Source: an uncultured delta proteobacterium
Lineage (GTDB): Bacteria > Myxococcota_A > Polyangia > Polyangiales > Polyangiaceae
Length of the DNA stretch: 64,000 bases
Direction: 5' to 3'
Assembly (NCBI GenBank): GCA_903906315.1
Contig: CAIVJW010000293.1
Coordinates: forward strand, 23,501-87,500
Shown here one piece after another: positions 26,360 through 35,055 of the stretch (position 1 is its first letter; each line of letters opens with the position of its first letter). The notes under the pieces were generated by a model. The model had not been told where the DNA came from. It worked only from the letters and a program-made list of their open reading frames with translations, and searched no databases. The position numbers and the translations under genes were made by a program.

Positions 26360-27525
26360 CCGCGCGCCGCGCGCCGACCCGCGTCGCGATCGTCCGCCCG
26401 GCGGCCCTGCTGCTCGCCGGCTGCGTCCTCGGGGTGATCGCGCTGTCCGCCGCGACGGCCGGCCGCGCCCACGCCTCGCCGCCCGATCCGGCGCGATCGC
26501 TCGATGCTCCGCGCGTGGAGAGCGGAGCGCGCGTCCCGCCGGCGCCGCCCGAGTACCTCGTCGAGGACGGGGGCTGGGTGCGCTTCGCGTACCACCCCGC
26601 CGCGCGCGAGCGGGTGAGGGCGCTCGCCGCGCGCGCCGACGGCATCCGCGCCGAGCTGCTCGCGGAGCTCGGCCCCGGCGTGCTCGACCTCTCGGCGCCG
26701 GTCGAGGTCCGCGTGGCCCTGCTGCCGACGGAGCTCTCGCGTCTCGTGCCCGCGGAGGTGCGCGCGCCCGTCGACGTGCTCGCGCTGTGGGACCGCCGCC
26801 TCGTCGTGCTGAGCCTCGCGTCGGCGCTCGGCGGCGACCCGCCGGACCCGGAGGTCGCGCTGCGCCACGCGCTCGCCCACCTCGCGCTCGACGACGCGCT
26901 CGCCGGCAAGGCCGCGCCGCTCTGGTTCGCCGAGGGGCACGCGGTCCAGTTCGGCGGCGATCGGGCGGTGGAGCGCGCGTCGGCGATCGGCGTCGCGGCC
27001 CTCCGTGGGCGGCTCGTGCCGCTCGCCGCGATCGGGGCCGCGCTGCCCGCGGATCCGGGCCTCGCGGCGGGGTCGATCGAGGGCGCCGAGGCCGCCGATC
27101 TCGTGCGGTTCGCGTCGAGCGCGCGCCTCCGAGGGCTCGCGGCGCGCGTGCGCGCGGGCGAGTCGTTCGACCGGGCGATCGAGGGCGCGTTCTCGATGGA
27201 CCTCGTCGAGATCGGGCGAGCGTGGCGCGAGGACGCCGTGCGGAGGTACGCGCTCGTGCCGACGGTGACCGGGCTCGGCCTGATCTTCGGGGCGGCGGCG
27301 GCGCTCCTCGCGGCTCGGCGCCGCCGGCTCCTCGAGGCGCTGGCGTCGCCCGCGACGCGCGCGGCCCTCCGCGGCGAGGTGATCGAGGTGCGCCTGCGCA
27401 CGCCGCGCGCGCGCCGCATCGCCGACGACGCGGACGACCCGGGCGAGCGCCTCCAGGGCCCCCGCCCGCCCGATCCCGGCGTGCCGAAGGTCGAGCACGA
27501 GGGGCAGTGGCACACGCTGCACTGA
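26356..27525 (+). CDS. peptidase-MA-like exported protein with altered HExxH motif
   Basis: 389 residues. A signal peptide or N-terminal anchor (residues about 12-38) leads to a domain with the arrangement of gluzincin peptidases of the MA-like group: a helix bearing HALAH, then 14 residues later LWFAEGHAVQFGG, where the family has HExxH followed by WFxEGxA. The glutamate general base is alanine here, read directly as CAC GCG CTC GCC CAC. A second membrane segment lies near residues 300-320, then a basic cytoplasmic tail. Loss of the base makes catalysis unlikely. The start overlaps the upstream stop by 4 bp, and its end overlaps the downstream gene by 19 bp. Confidence 0.72.
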   Translation: MTARRAPTRVAIVRPAALLLAGCVLGVIALSAATAGRAHASPPDPARSLDAPRVESGARVPPAPPEYLVEDGGWVRFAYHPAARERVRALAARADGIRAELLAELGPGVLDLSAPVEVRVALLPTELSRLVPAEVRAPVDVLALWDRRLVVLSLASALGGDPPDPEVALRHALAHLALDDALAGKAAPLWFAEGHAVQFGGDRAVERASAIGVAALRGRLVPLAAIGAALPADPGLAAGSIEGAEAADLVRFASSARLRGLAARVRAGESFDRAIEGAFSMDLVEIGRAWREDAVRRYALVPTVTGLGLIFGAAAALLAARRRRLLEALASPATRAALRGEVIEVRLRTPRARRIADDADDPGERLQGPRPPDPGVPKVEHEGQWHTLH

Positions 27526-28337
27526 AGGGGCACGCGGCGCTTGCCGACGGCCGGGGCCTCGATCTCGCGATCGGCGCCGCGTGGCTGGTCGGCCTCGGCG
27601 CGGCGCTCCGCGTCGTCGACGTGATCGTGGGGCAGAGCCCTCTCGCGGCTGCGGTGGTCGGCGCCGTCCTCGTCGACCTGCTCCTCTCCCGCGCCGGAGT
27701 GCGCTGGGACGAGGCCGGCGGGCGGCCGCTCGAGGGGTACCTGCGGAGCGCCGTGGTCGGCGCCGGCTTCGGAGCGCTCGCCGTCGCGGTCCCGGTCGTC
27801 CTGCTCACGCTCGCCGGCGCGGCTCACGTCGCGCCGGGGCGGCCCTCGTTCGCGCTCGCGCTCGGCCTGGTCCGCGCCGGGGCGGTCGCCGTGCGCGATG
27901 AGCTCCTGTTCCGCGGGCTCGTGCTCGCTGTCGTGGCCCGCGCGGGGTTGCCGGTCGCCGCGGGGCTCGGCTTCTCGGCCGTCGCCGGCGGCGCGGCGGT
28001 CGCGCTCGAGCGCGGGTCGAGCCCCGCTTCGGTCGCGCTCGTGGTCGCGTCGGGGCTCCTCTTCGCCGTCCTGTGGCGCCGCGATCGCGGGGCGTTCCAG
28101 GCCGTCGGCGCGCACGCTGCGTTCGCCCTGCTCGCGGGGGTGGGGCTCCGCGGTGGCCTGATCGAGGTGACGTGGGCGTCGGGCCTGCTCGGCGCGGGGA
28201 CGCACGCGCAAGGGGCGCCGGCGTGGGTCGCGGCGATCGGCTGTCTCGCGATCGCGCTCGTCGTCGGCCGGAGCGTGGGGGTGCGCCGGGGCGAGACCTC
28301 GGGCGAAGCCTCCAGCGACCGGGGTGGGGCGACGTGA
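27507..28337 (+). CDS. CPBP-family (CAAX protease-like) membrane protein
   Basis: 276 residues with about seven hydrophobic segments. AVRDELLFRGLVLAVVARAG matches motif 1 of the CPBP intramembrane protease family (EExxxR), with the first Glu changed to Asp. Motif 2, normally FxxxH, appears as FSAVA without the His; motif 3 appears as AHAAFA, keeping one His. Membership is likely but protease activity is doubtful. GTG 27507 is chosen because GAGGGG lies just upstream and it extends to a sensible first membrane segment; it overlaps the upstream gene by 19 bp. Some family members act in bacteriocin immunity or prenyl-protein processing, but nothing here points to either. Confidence 0.72.
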   Translation: MAHAALKGHAALADGRGLDLAIGAAWLVGLGAALRVVDVIVGQSPLAAAVVGAVLVDLLLSRAGVRWDEAGGRPLEGYLRSAVVGAGFGALAVAVPVVLLTLAGAAHVAPGRPSFALALGLVRAGAVAVRDELLFRGLVLAVVARAGLPVAAGLGFSAVAGGAAVALERGSSPASVALVVASGLLFAVLWRRDRGAFQAVGAHAAFALLAGVGLRGGLIEVTWASGLLGAGTHAQGAPAWVAAIGCLAIALVVGRSVGVRRGETSGEASSDRGGAT

Positions 28338-28391
28338 GCGACGGGCCGCTCACGCTGCCAGGCGCAGCGTCGGCGTGCGACACTCGGCGCC

Positions 28392-29084
28392 ATGGCCTTT
28401 ACGGGGTTCTCCGACGGCAAGCGCTCCTTCTTCCGTAAGCTCGCGAAGAACCAGACCCGCGAGTGGTTCGCGGCCCACAAGGACGAGTACGTCGAGGGCT
28501 GGCAGAGGCCGATGGAAGCGCTGCTCGCCGACGTGCGCGCGAAGGTCGACGACGACTTCCCGTACTGCGATCTGGCCGAGCCGAAGGTGTTTCGCATTCA
28601 CCGTGATACCCGCTTCGCCAAGGACAAGACGCCGTACAAGACCTACGTCGCCGGCATGATCATGGCGCGCGGGCGCGGAGGGTCGAACGTCACGGAGGTC
28701 CCCGCCGCGCTGTACGTCGGCGTCGGCGTCGGCGACGACGACCTCACCGCGCATGGGCAGTACGCGATGGCGCCCGCGCAGCTCCAGCGGTTCCGCGCGG
28801 CGCTGCTCGACGACGCCCGCGGCGCCGAGCTCGCGAAGCTCACGAAGGCGCTCGAGAAGGCCGGCTTCCGCCTCGGGGCCGCCGAGACGCTGAAGAAGGT
28901 GCCGCGCGGCGTCGACCCGGATCACCCGCGCGCCGAGCTCCTCCGGCACAAGGGCCTCGTCGCGATGGGGCCTGCGATCCCCGACGAGCTGCTGACGTCG
29001 CCCAAGCTCGTCGATCACCTCGCGAAGCAGACCCGCAAGGCCGCGGCGCTCGTGTCCTGGCTCGTCGAGGTGACGGCGGTCTGA
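28392..29084 (+). CDS. DUF2461 family protein
   Basis: 230-residue cytoplasmic protein. The family hallmarks are clear: FFRKLAKNQTREWFAAHKDEY near the start, KVFRIHRDTRFAKDKTPYKT in the middle, and YAMAPAQLQRFRAALLDD later. DUF2461 is widespread in bacteria with no settled function. The Arg and Asp in FRIHRDTRF are strictly conserved in the family and may be functional. The gene starts 54 bp after the CPBP-like gene and 38 bp before the next CDS, so it may be co-transcribed. Confidence 0.88.
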   Translation: MAFTGFSDGKRSFFRKLAKNQTREWFAAHKDEYVEGWQRPMEALLADVRAKVDDDFPYCDLAEPKVFRIHRDTRFAKDKTPYKTYVAGMIMARGRGGSNVTEVPAALYVGVGVGDDDLTAHGQYAMAPAQLQRFRAALLDDARGAELAKLTKALEKAGFRLGAAETLKKVPRGVDPDHPRAELLRHKGLVAMGPAIPDELLTSPKLVDHLAKQTRKAAALVSWLVEVTAV

Positions 29085-29122
29085 GCGGGCACCCCGCCGC
29101 GAGCGTGGTAACGGTCGCGTCC

Positions 29123-30400
29123 ATGGATGCCGTCGCTGCCCCGAGAGGCCTGATCCTCGCGCTGCCGGTGCCCGGGGCCGCGCCGCTCGACCGGCTCGCG
29201 GGCCTCGGGCTCGCGCTGCGCGCGGCGCTCACGCTGAAGAAGGAGCGCTGCGCGCCGCTCGCGCTCGTCGTCGCGCCCGGCGCTCCCGACGTCGGCGCGG
29301 CGGTCGCTGGCGATCCTCGCGTGGGCGAGCTCGACGTGGTGCGCGCCGGCGACCTCGCGGGGGTCCGCGCGGCCGCCGGCGACGGCCCGTTCGTGCTCGC
29401 GCTCCACCACGTCGTCGTCGATCCCGCGATTTACCGCGCGCTCCGCGAGGCGACTCTCGGCTCCGGCGAGGTCGCCGTGATCGCGACCGACGGCGGTCGC
29501 GCGCTCGGCCCGTTGCTCGCGACGGCCGCCTTCCTCGACGACGTCCCGCCGGGCGACGAGCCCCTCGCCGTGCGCCTGCGCGAGGCCGCCGACGCGCTGC
29601 TCGCCAGCGGCCGCGCCCGCGCGCTCGACGTCGATGGCCGATGGTGCGCGCGCGTCGACGAGCCCGAGGGGCGTCGCCGCGCTTTCGAGGCGCTCTTCGA
29701 CGCCTGCCGCAAGTCCGTCGACGGCCTCGTCTCTCGGCACCTGAACCGCCACATCTCGATCTTCATCTCGAAGCGCATCGTCGAGACCCCGCTCACGCCG
29801 AACATGACGAGCGCCATCACGTTCGTGTTCGCGCTCGCGGGCGCCGCGTGCGTGGCGCAGGGCTCGTACGCGCTGCTGCTGCTCGGCGCGTTCCTCTTCC
29901 AGTGGAACTCCATCCTCGACGGCGTCGACGGCGAGCTGGCGCGCGTGCGCTTCCAGCAGAGCCGCCTCGGCCAGTGGATCGACACAGTCGCCGACGACGT
30001 CTCGAGCCTCGTCTTCTACGCCGGCCTGGCGCTCGGCAGCGCCTCCCTGCCGCACGGGCGCCTGCTCGTCGGCTGCGCCGCCGTCGCGATGGGGTCGCTC
30101 GTCGGCATGGCCGCGCAGTACTACGTCGAGCTCGTGCGGCTCGGCTCGGGCGACTTCTACTCCCTCGAATGGAGCTTCCAGAAGGCGCCGCGCAAGACCC
30201 TGGTGCAGCGCCTCGTCGAGGGCGTGAGCCTGCTCCTGAAGAAGGACTTCTTCATCTTCCTCTACCTCGTGATGGCGGTCTTCGGCGTGCTCCCGTGGGC
30301 GCTCCCGATCGCCGCGCTCGGCCACGCGACCGCGTTTGGCGCGGCGACGGTCCGCACGGTGGGGCGAGCGTTCGGGAGAGGGCGGTCGTCGTCGGTCTGA
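29123..30400 (+). CDS. CDP-alcohol phosphatidyltransferase with degenerate nucleotidyltransferase-like N-terminus
   Basis: 425 residues. The C-terminal half has the complete CDP-alcohol phosphotransferase signature: D266, D269-G270, A273-R274, G283, D287 and D291, with about six membrane segments. It is preceded by HLNRHISIFISKRIVETPLTPN, as in enzymes that make inositol phosphodiesters. In archaeal and thermophile bifunctional enzymes (IPCT-DIPPS) this half is fused to a sugar-phosphate nucleotidyltransferase. Here the N-terminal about 190 residues have a similar alternating pattern but lack the Gly-rich GxGxRL loop, so that half is probably not catalytic. ATG 29123 is used; GTG 29105 is an alternative. 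The product lipid is unknown. Confidence 0.8.
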   Translation: MDAVAAPRGLILALPVPGAAPLDRLAGLGLALRAALTLKKERCAPLALVVAPGAPDVGAAVAGDPRVGELDVVRAGDLAGVRAAAGDGPFVLALHHVVVDPAIYRALREATLGSGEVAVIATDGGRALGPLLATAAFLDDVPPGDEPLAVRLREAADALLASGRARALDVDGRWCARVDEPEGRRRAFEALFDACRKSVDGLVSRHLNRHISIFISKRIVETPLTPNMTSAITFVFALAGAACVAQGSYALLLLGAFLFQWNSILDGVDGELARVRFQQSRLGQWIDTVADDVSSLVFYAGLALGSASLPHGRLLVGCAAVAMGSLVGMAAQYYVELVRLGSGDFYSLEWSFQKAPRKTLVQRLVEGVSLLLKKDFFIFLYLVMAVFGVLPWALPIAALGHATAFGAATVRTVGRAFGRGRSSSV

Positions 30401-30435
30401 CCCTCGGGTGCGGCCCGCGCGGCCGGAGCCGTCCG

Positions 30436-31266
30436 CTACCTCGCGCGCGCCCGCCACGTCACCAGCGCGTTCGGCCCCGTCTTGCCGAGCCGGTGCTGCC
30501 CGCTCACGTCGGCTGGGGCGATCGCGTCGAGCGCCGCGCGCACCCGCGCACGCCCCGGCTCGTCGGGGTCGACGTTCACCCGCAGGCAGAGCTCGTCGAT
30601 CTCCTCGTCCGACGCGCCGAACACGAGCTCGCGCTCGCTGCCCGGCAGCAGGCGCAGCTCCGCCGGGAGCCCGAGCTGGTGCAAGAGCGCCAGCGCGTCG
30701 AGCGCCGCCGGCCGTCTTGGTAGCACCGCGCCGTGCACGCGAGCCCGCAGCGGCGCGAGCGCGTCCGCCGGCGCCGTCACGCCGAGGCAGAGCGCGCACA
30801 GCCGTCGCGCGGCGGCGTCCATCGCGAGCACGAACGCGGGTGCATCCTCGACGCCGTAGAGCACGTGCGCCGAGAGCACCACGTCGCCCGCGACGCGGCT
30901 CGGGCATGGCCATCGATCGCTGAGCACGTCGACGTTGACGAGACCCTCCTCGGCGACGCGGCGCTCGAGGTGCGCGCGCATCGACGCCGAGGGTTCGACG
31001 GCGATCATTCGCCGGCACGCGCGCGCGAGGGGGACGACGTGCCGGCCCGTGCCCGCGCCGATGTCGACGACCACGTCGTCCGCGAGGAGGTGCGAGCCAA
31101 CCACGTCGACGAGCGGATCGGCCGCGCCTGCCTCGCGGCTACGTCGGTCGAAGCGGCCGGCCCGCCGCGCCCAACGGTCCCCGGGCGTCGGTCCGTCCGG
31201 CTCGCGCGTGGCGACGACCATGGCGCGCCATTCGGCCGCGAGATCAGCGTCGAGCGCGACGCTCAC
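30436..31266 (-). CDS. class I SAM-dependent methyltransferase, last gene of TonB-linked operon
   Basis: 276-residue soluble protein. SAM motif I is VVVDIGAGTGRHVVPLA (residues about 65-81), and motif II ends in MIAVEPSASM. DVVLSAHVLYGVED is the motif IV region. No substrate-specific motif can be named. Its GTG start (31266) overlaps the stop of the upstream NTPase gene as GTGA, so it belongs to the five-gene coupled unit. It could modify the imported compound or a cofactor derived from it; that is inference from position only. The gene converges with the CDP-alcohol phosphotransferase, 35 bp away. Confidence 0.82.
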   Translation of the reverse strand: MSVALDADLAAEWRAMVVATREPDGPTPGDRWARRAGRFDRRSREAGAADPLVDVVGSHLLADDVVVDIGAGTGRHVVPLARACRRMIAVEPSASMRAHLERRVAEEGLVNVDVLSDRWPCPSRVAGDVVLSAHVLYGVEDAPAFVLAMDAAARRLCALCLGVTAPADALAPLRARVHGAVLPRRPAALDALALLHQLGLPAELRLLPGSERELVFGASDEEIDELCLRVNVDPDEPGRARVRAALDAIAPADVSGQHRLGKTGPNALVTWRARAR

Positions 31267-31814
31267 GCGAGCACCTCGCCCGCGGCATCGGCGAGCGCGT
31301 CGACGAACGCGCCGAGGTCGCCGCCCTCGGCCGTCTCGAGCGCGGCGACCGGCGCTCCGAGCTCGAACCTCTCGAGCACGCCGAAGACCTGCGCCGCCTG
31401 CACGGAGAGCACCACGATCGCGTCGCCGGCGAGCGCGTCACGGATGGCCGCGTGGTGACCCCGACCGGCGACCTCGAGCTTGCTCACCTCGTCCAGGAAG
31501 AGCACGCGCGCCGTGGGCGCGTCCTCGACGAGCCAGCGCCGCGCCTCGTCGAACGCGCCGAGCTCGAACACGTACGAGCAGAACGCCTCGTCCTCCGGCC
31601 CGCGCGGGGTCGCGTTCTTGCGCGCGACGACGCGCGTGTCCGGGCGGCCGAGCCGGCGCAGTCGATAGCCGACGCGCTCGCCGTCCGCCTCGATGGCGTC
31701 CTGCACGAAGCCCGCGATCGCGACGCCGCGCGCCGCGAGGGCCTCCGCGGCCCGGTTCACCGCGCGGCTCTTGCCCGTGCCCTTCGTCCCCGAGACGAGC
31801 GCCCATCTGCTCAC
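31263..31814 (-). CDS. P-loop NTPase resembling THEP1 / NTPase_1 family
   Basis: 183 residues. Walker A is GTKGTGKS (9-16), and Walker B is VLFLDE (104-109) followed by VSKLEVAGRGH. The segment GERVGYRLRRL at about 45-55 matches the family's GxRxGF feature. THEP1-type enzymes hydrolyse NTPs with low specificity and are often found beside transporters or cofactor genes. The ABC signature (LSGGQ) is absent, so it is not an ABC-transporter ATPase. DUF2478, a related P-loop family found near molybdate uptake genes, is the main alternative. GTGA overlaps link it to genes on both sides. Confidence 0.7.
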   Translation of the reverse strand: MSRWALVSGTKGTGKSRAVNRAAEALAARGVAIAGFVQDAIEADGERVGYRLRRLGRPDTRVVARKNATPRGPEDEAFCSYVFELGAFDEARRWLVEDAPTARVLFLDEVSKLEVAGRGHHAAIRDALAGDAIVVLSVQAAQVFGVLERFELGAPVAALETAEGGDLGAFVDALADAAGEVLA

Positions 31815-33106
31815 GTGCCGACCTCCTGCTCACTCACCCCGCCGAGCTCTTCACGATCCGCGCCGAGCGAGTCTGCCGCGGACTCCGCGAGCGCCGACGC
31901 GTGCGCGACGGCGGCCACCAGCGATTCGAAGGCGCGCCGCGGCGCGTGGCGCAGGCCCGGGCTCTGCGCCTCGGCCTCGCGTCGCGCCTCGCCGAGCCGC
32001 GCGACGAGCGTCGGGACGAGCTCGAGCGCGACGACGAGCACCTCGGCGAAGCGCCTGCCTCGCGTGCCGCGCAGCCGCGCGAGGGCCTCGGCGGGCGGGA
32101 AGCGCGCCATCACCGCCGCGCCGAGCAGGACGATCGCCGCGGCGCGCGCGAGCATCGTCGTCGCGGCCAGCGCGCCCGCGAAGGACACGGCGTGCCCGGC
32201 CAGGTGCGCGTCGCGCGGCCCGAGCCACAGGCCGAAGAGCGCGAGCACCGCGCCCGTCACGACCCAGCGAGCCGGCCGCCCGAGCGCGCGCGCGACCCCT
32301 CGATCGAGGGCGAACGCGAGCACGACGAGGGCGAGGCCGAGCGGCGCGTGAAGGCCGGCGCGCGTGGTCGAGAGCGCGACGAGGAGGGCGAGGGAGAGGG
32401 CGAGGATGGCCAACCTCCCCCCGCCAGCCCCCCGATCGCCGAGGCGCGAGGCAGACGCTCCCGAGCGCGAGTCCGAGCCCCCTCTCCGTTCAGGGAGAGG
32501 GGGTTGGGGGTGAGGTCCGTCAGGCAGAGGCGCCTCGCGGCGAGCCCCCCCCGCGCGCCTCCCGGCGAGCGCGGCGGTCGCGCCGATCGCGAAGACGAGC
32601 GCCGCGAACGGCGCGACGACGCGCACGCCGCCCGAGGGCGCGAGGCCGATCCACGCCTCGGCGCGCTTCAGGACCTCGCGGTAGAGGTCGATCACCGGCG
32701 CGCCGTAGAGCACGATCTGCGTCAGCACCTTCTGCGAGAGCGCCCAGAGCGTCGCCAGGCCGCCGCCGAAGATCGCGGCGGGCGCGCTCGCGCCGAAGAG
32801 GCACGCGAGCTCCACGAGCACGCTCTCGACGAGGATACCCACCATCGGGCCGACCACGACCGTGGCCGGCGAGCAGAGCTTCACGCCCGCGCACACCGCG
32901 CCCGCCGCCACGAGCACGCCGCGCCGCGGGTACGTGACGCGCAGGGCGATCAGGAGCGCCGCGCCCGTGGCCGCGAGCATCGTGCCGCCGAAGGGCACCT
33001 TCAGCGCGTGCAGGAACGACCCGACCGTCGCCTCGAGCGCGCCCCACAGCGCGCCGAACGCGGCCGCGTGGCCCCAGAACCGATCGCGCTCGGACGCGTC
33101 GCTCAC
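31811..33106 (-). CDS. polytopic membrane protein, two transporter-like halves joined by a palindrome-encoded linker
   Basis: Predicted 431 residues. Residues about 10-190 contain some six hydrophobic segments (GALWGALEATVGSFLHAL, VGPMVGILVESVLVELACLFG) and look like the substrate-binding S component of ECF transporters. Residues about 225-430 hold more membrane segments and a charged cytoplasmic end (RFAEVLVVALELVPTLVARLGEARREAEAQ), reminiscent of the EcfT coupling subunit. These assignments are by pattern only. The linker, near residues 197-210, is encoded by a dispersed-type palindrome. GTG 33106 overlaps the upstream stop as GTGA. No ABC-type ATPase partner is next to it. Confidence 0.6.
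   Translation of the reverse strand: MSDASERDRFWGHAAAFGALWGALEATVGSFLHALKVPFGGTMLAATGAALLIALRVTYPRRGVLVAAGAVCAGVKLCSPATVVVGPMVGILVESVLVELACLFGASAPAAIFGGGLATLWALSQKVLTQIVLYGAPVIDLYREVLKRAEAWIGLAPSGGVRVVAPFAALVFAIGATAALAGRRAGGARREAPLPDGPHPQPPLPERRGGSDSRSGASASRLGDRGAGGGRLAILALSLALLVALSTTRAGLHAPLGLALVVLAFALDRGVARALGRPARWVVTGAVLALFGLWLGPRDAHLAGHAVSFAGALAATTMLARAAAIVLLGAAVMARFPPAEALARLRGTRGRRFAEVLVVALELVPTLVARLGEARREAEAQSPGLRHAPRRAFESLVAAVAHASALAESAADSLGADREELGGVSEQEVGT
32478..32515. repeat. REP-like palindrome inside a coding gene
   Basis: CCCCCTCTCC (32478-32487) pairs with GGAGAGGGGG (32494-32503), followed by GTTGGGGGTGAGG. Elements of this look (encoding PHPQPPLPERRGG in one frame) are widespread dispersed repeats in bacterial genomes. 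A related CCCTCTC/GAGAGGG core occurs at 37961-37980. Confidence 0.7.
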
Positions 33107-35055
33107 GAGCCCGCCTTCGCCGCGAGGCCGACGAAGAGCTGCCGCCCCGGCTCCGGGAACGCGTATTGCCCCTCGACGTTGGCGTCGGCGAGGTTCGTGC
33201 CGCGCACCCACGCAGAGAGGCCCGGCAAGAACGCCCAGTCGACGCGCGCGTCGAACATCCGGTAGCCGCCGAGGTGGCCCCAGCGGCCCGTGTCGGGGTT
33301 CTGGAAGTCCTGCCCCCCGACCGATCGCATCACGCCCGTGGCCGACACGCCCGCGAAGGGCCCGACCGTCAGCGTCACGAGGCCCTTGTCGGAGGGCTTG
33401 TATTGCAGCGGATCCGCGAGGCCGTCGCCCGTGCGGGCCGAGATCACCATCCACCCCGCGCTCACGTCGATCCACGGCGTCGGCGTGAGGCGGAGCTCCG
33501 CCTCGCCGCCGACGAAGCGTGCGCGCGCCGCGTTCTGCAGCTGATCGGTGCCCGGCGCGACGAAGACCGTGGTGATCACGTCGCGCAGCTCCGAGTCGAA
33601 GAAGCCGACCGCGACGCGCAGCCACCTCGCGGGGCGGGCCGCGACGTCGATCGCGAGGTTCACGGCGCGCTCGGGCGAGAGGCCCGGGTTCGGGGCGCGC
33701 GCGCCGAAGACGGTGCTGAAGCGCTCGCGCAAGGTCGGGAAGCGCGTGCGGCTCGCGGCGCTCGCGGTCACGTCGATCCACGCGGCAGGCGTGAACGTGA
33801 TCGCGCTCATGGGGCCGACGCCCGCGGAGGCCTCGGGCGAAGGGCCGGTCTCGGGCGCGCCGGGCAGCTCGCCGGACAGCTCGGCGCCGACCGACGCGCG
33901 GAGCCACCGCGGCAGCACCGTGACCTCGGCCTCCGCCGACGTCGTGAGCAGCGTGGTCGCGGCGTGGAGCCAGGGGTCGACGGTCGAGGCCTGGCTCGCG
34001 TGCAGGTCGCGCCGCACGCCCGACCACGACCGCAGGACGATCTCGCGCGCCGCGCCGAGCGGCGTCGTCCACGAGGTGCGCACGAAGCCGCCGATGGCGC
34101 CGTCGTCGTAGAGGCTGTGGAACGCCTTGCGGAGCCGCTGCGTCGCGTACCGGCCGTCGTCGTAGGCGTCGAGCGCGTTGGCGAAGCGGCTCGCGTAGAT
34201 GGCGGCCTCGGTCGCGACGGGGCCGCGGCGGAAGGCGTGCGATGCGCCGACGGACTGCGTGGTCCAGTCCGTCCAGCGCCAGTTGCGGACGGTGAACGCG
34301 CGCGTGCCGGGCGGGACGCCGTAGCGGCCCTCGAGCTGCGAGGCCGCCACCGAGACGCGGTGCGCGTCGCCCGCGTCCCACGTCCACTTCGTCGTGAGGT
34401 TGCCGGCGAGGCGGTCGGAGTTGTCGCGCGCGCCGCCGTCCTCGTTCGCCGTCGGCGTGAAGCGCGCCGACATCGGCACCTGACGCACGCTCTCGAACGA
34501 CGCCCCGACGAGGCCGCCGACGGGGCCGAAGCGGCTCGCGCCGACGAGGCTCGCGCGCGCCGCGCCACAGACGCCGGCCTCGGTGCGCGCGCGGACGCTC
34601 GGACGCTCGGTCGGCTCGCGGGTCACGATGTCGATCGCGCCGCCGAGGCCGTTCGGCCCGTACAAGAGCGCGCTCGCGCCCTTCACCACGGCGACGCGCT
34701 CGACGAGATCCACCGGCAGCTTGTCGAGGTCGAGCTGCCCGTCGTACGGCACGGCCACGGGCACGCCGTCGACGGATACCGCGATCTGCCGCTGATCGAA
34801 GCCGCGGAGCGAGAGGATGCGCTCGCCGCGTGATCCCGACGCGCCGCTCACCGCGGGCAGCTCCTCCAGCGTCGTGCCGACGCTGGTCGTGCCGAGGCGA
34901 TCGATGCGCGCGGCGTCGATCACGGTGACCGCGGTGCCGCGATCGACGCGGCGCGCGCCCTCGACGACGACCTCGGGGGTCGGCTCGTCCGCGCGCGCGA
35001 CGCCCGGCCCGATCGCGGTGATCGCGCCCGCCGCGAAGAGCACGCGCCCCTTCAC
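33103..35055 (-). CDS. TonB-dependent outer-membrane receptor
   Basis: 650-residue outer-membrane protein. A signal peptide (residues about 1-20, ending GVARA) precedes a TonB-box-like EVVVEG and a plug domain of about 130 residues (IDRLGTTSVGTTLEELPAVSG, LSLRGFDQRQIAVSVDGVPV, VAVVKGASALLYGPNGLGGAIDIV). The beta-barrel follows and the C-terminus ends with an aromatic-rich strand, as expected. The family imports siderophores, cobalamin, metals, or other scarce ligands using TonB energy; the ligand here is unknown. GTG 35055 overlaps the lipoprotein stop as GTGA. The much longer open frame upstream crosses the lipoprotein gene in another frame and is not used. Confidence 0.9.
   Translation of the reverse strand: MKGRVLFAAGAITAIGPGVARADEPTPEVVVEGARRVDRGTAVTVIDAARIDRLGTTSVGTTLEELPAVSGASGSRGERILSLRGFDQRQIAVSVDGVPVAVPYDGQLDLDKLPVDLVERVAVVKGASALLYGPNGLGGAIDIVTREPTERPSVRARTEAGVCGAARASLVGASRFGPVGGLVGASFESVRQVPMSARFTPTANEDGGARDNSDRLAGNLTTKWTWDAGDAHRVSVAASQLEGRYGVPPGTRAFTVRNWRWTDWTTQSVGASHAFRRGPVATEAAIYASRFANALDAYDDGRYATQRLRKAFHSLYDDGAIGGFVRTSWTTPLGAAREIVLRSWSGVRRDLHASQASTVDPWLHAATTLLTTSAEAEVTVLPRWLRASVGAELSGELPGAPETGPSPEASAGVGPMSAITFTPAAWIDVTASAASRTRFPTLRERFSTVFGARAPNPGLSPERAVNLAIDVAARPARWLRVAVGFFDSELRDVITTVFVAPGTDQLQNAARARFVGGEAELRLTPTPWIDVSAGWMVISARTGDGLADPLQYKPSDKGLVTLTVGPFAGVSATGVMRSVGGQDFQNPDTGRWGHLGGYRMFDARVDWAFLPGLSAWVRGTNLADANVEGQYAFPEPGRQLFVGLAAKAGS

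Noticed and set aside
25352..27808. 818-codon minus-strand frame over the pseudo-protease trio
   Set aside because: Almost pure Arg/Ala/Pro/Ser composition and no motif; the plus-strand genes have signal peptides and coupled starts.
31263..31814. ABC-transporter ATPase for the ECF-like membrane protein
   Set aside because: Walker A and B are present but there is no LSGGQ signature or Q-loop and the protein is too short; it fits THEP1-type NTPases.
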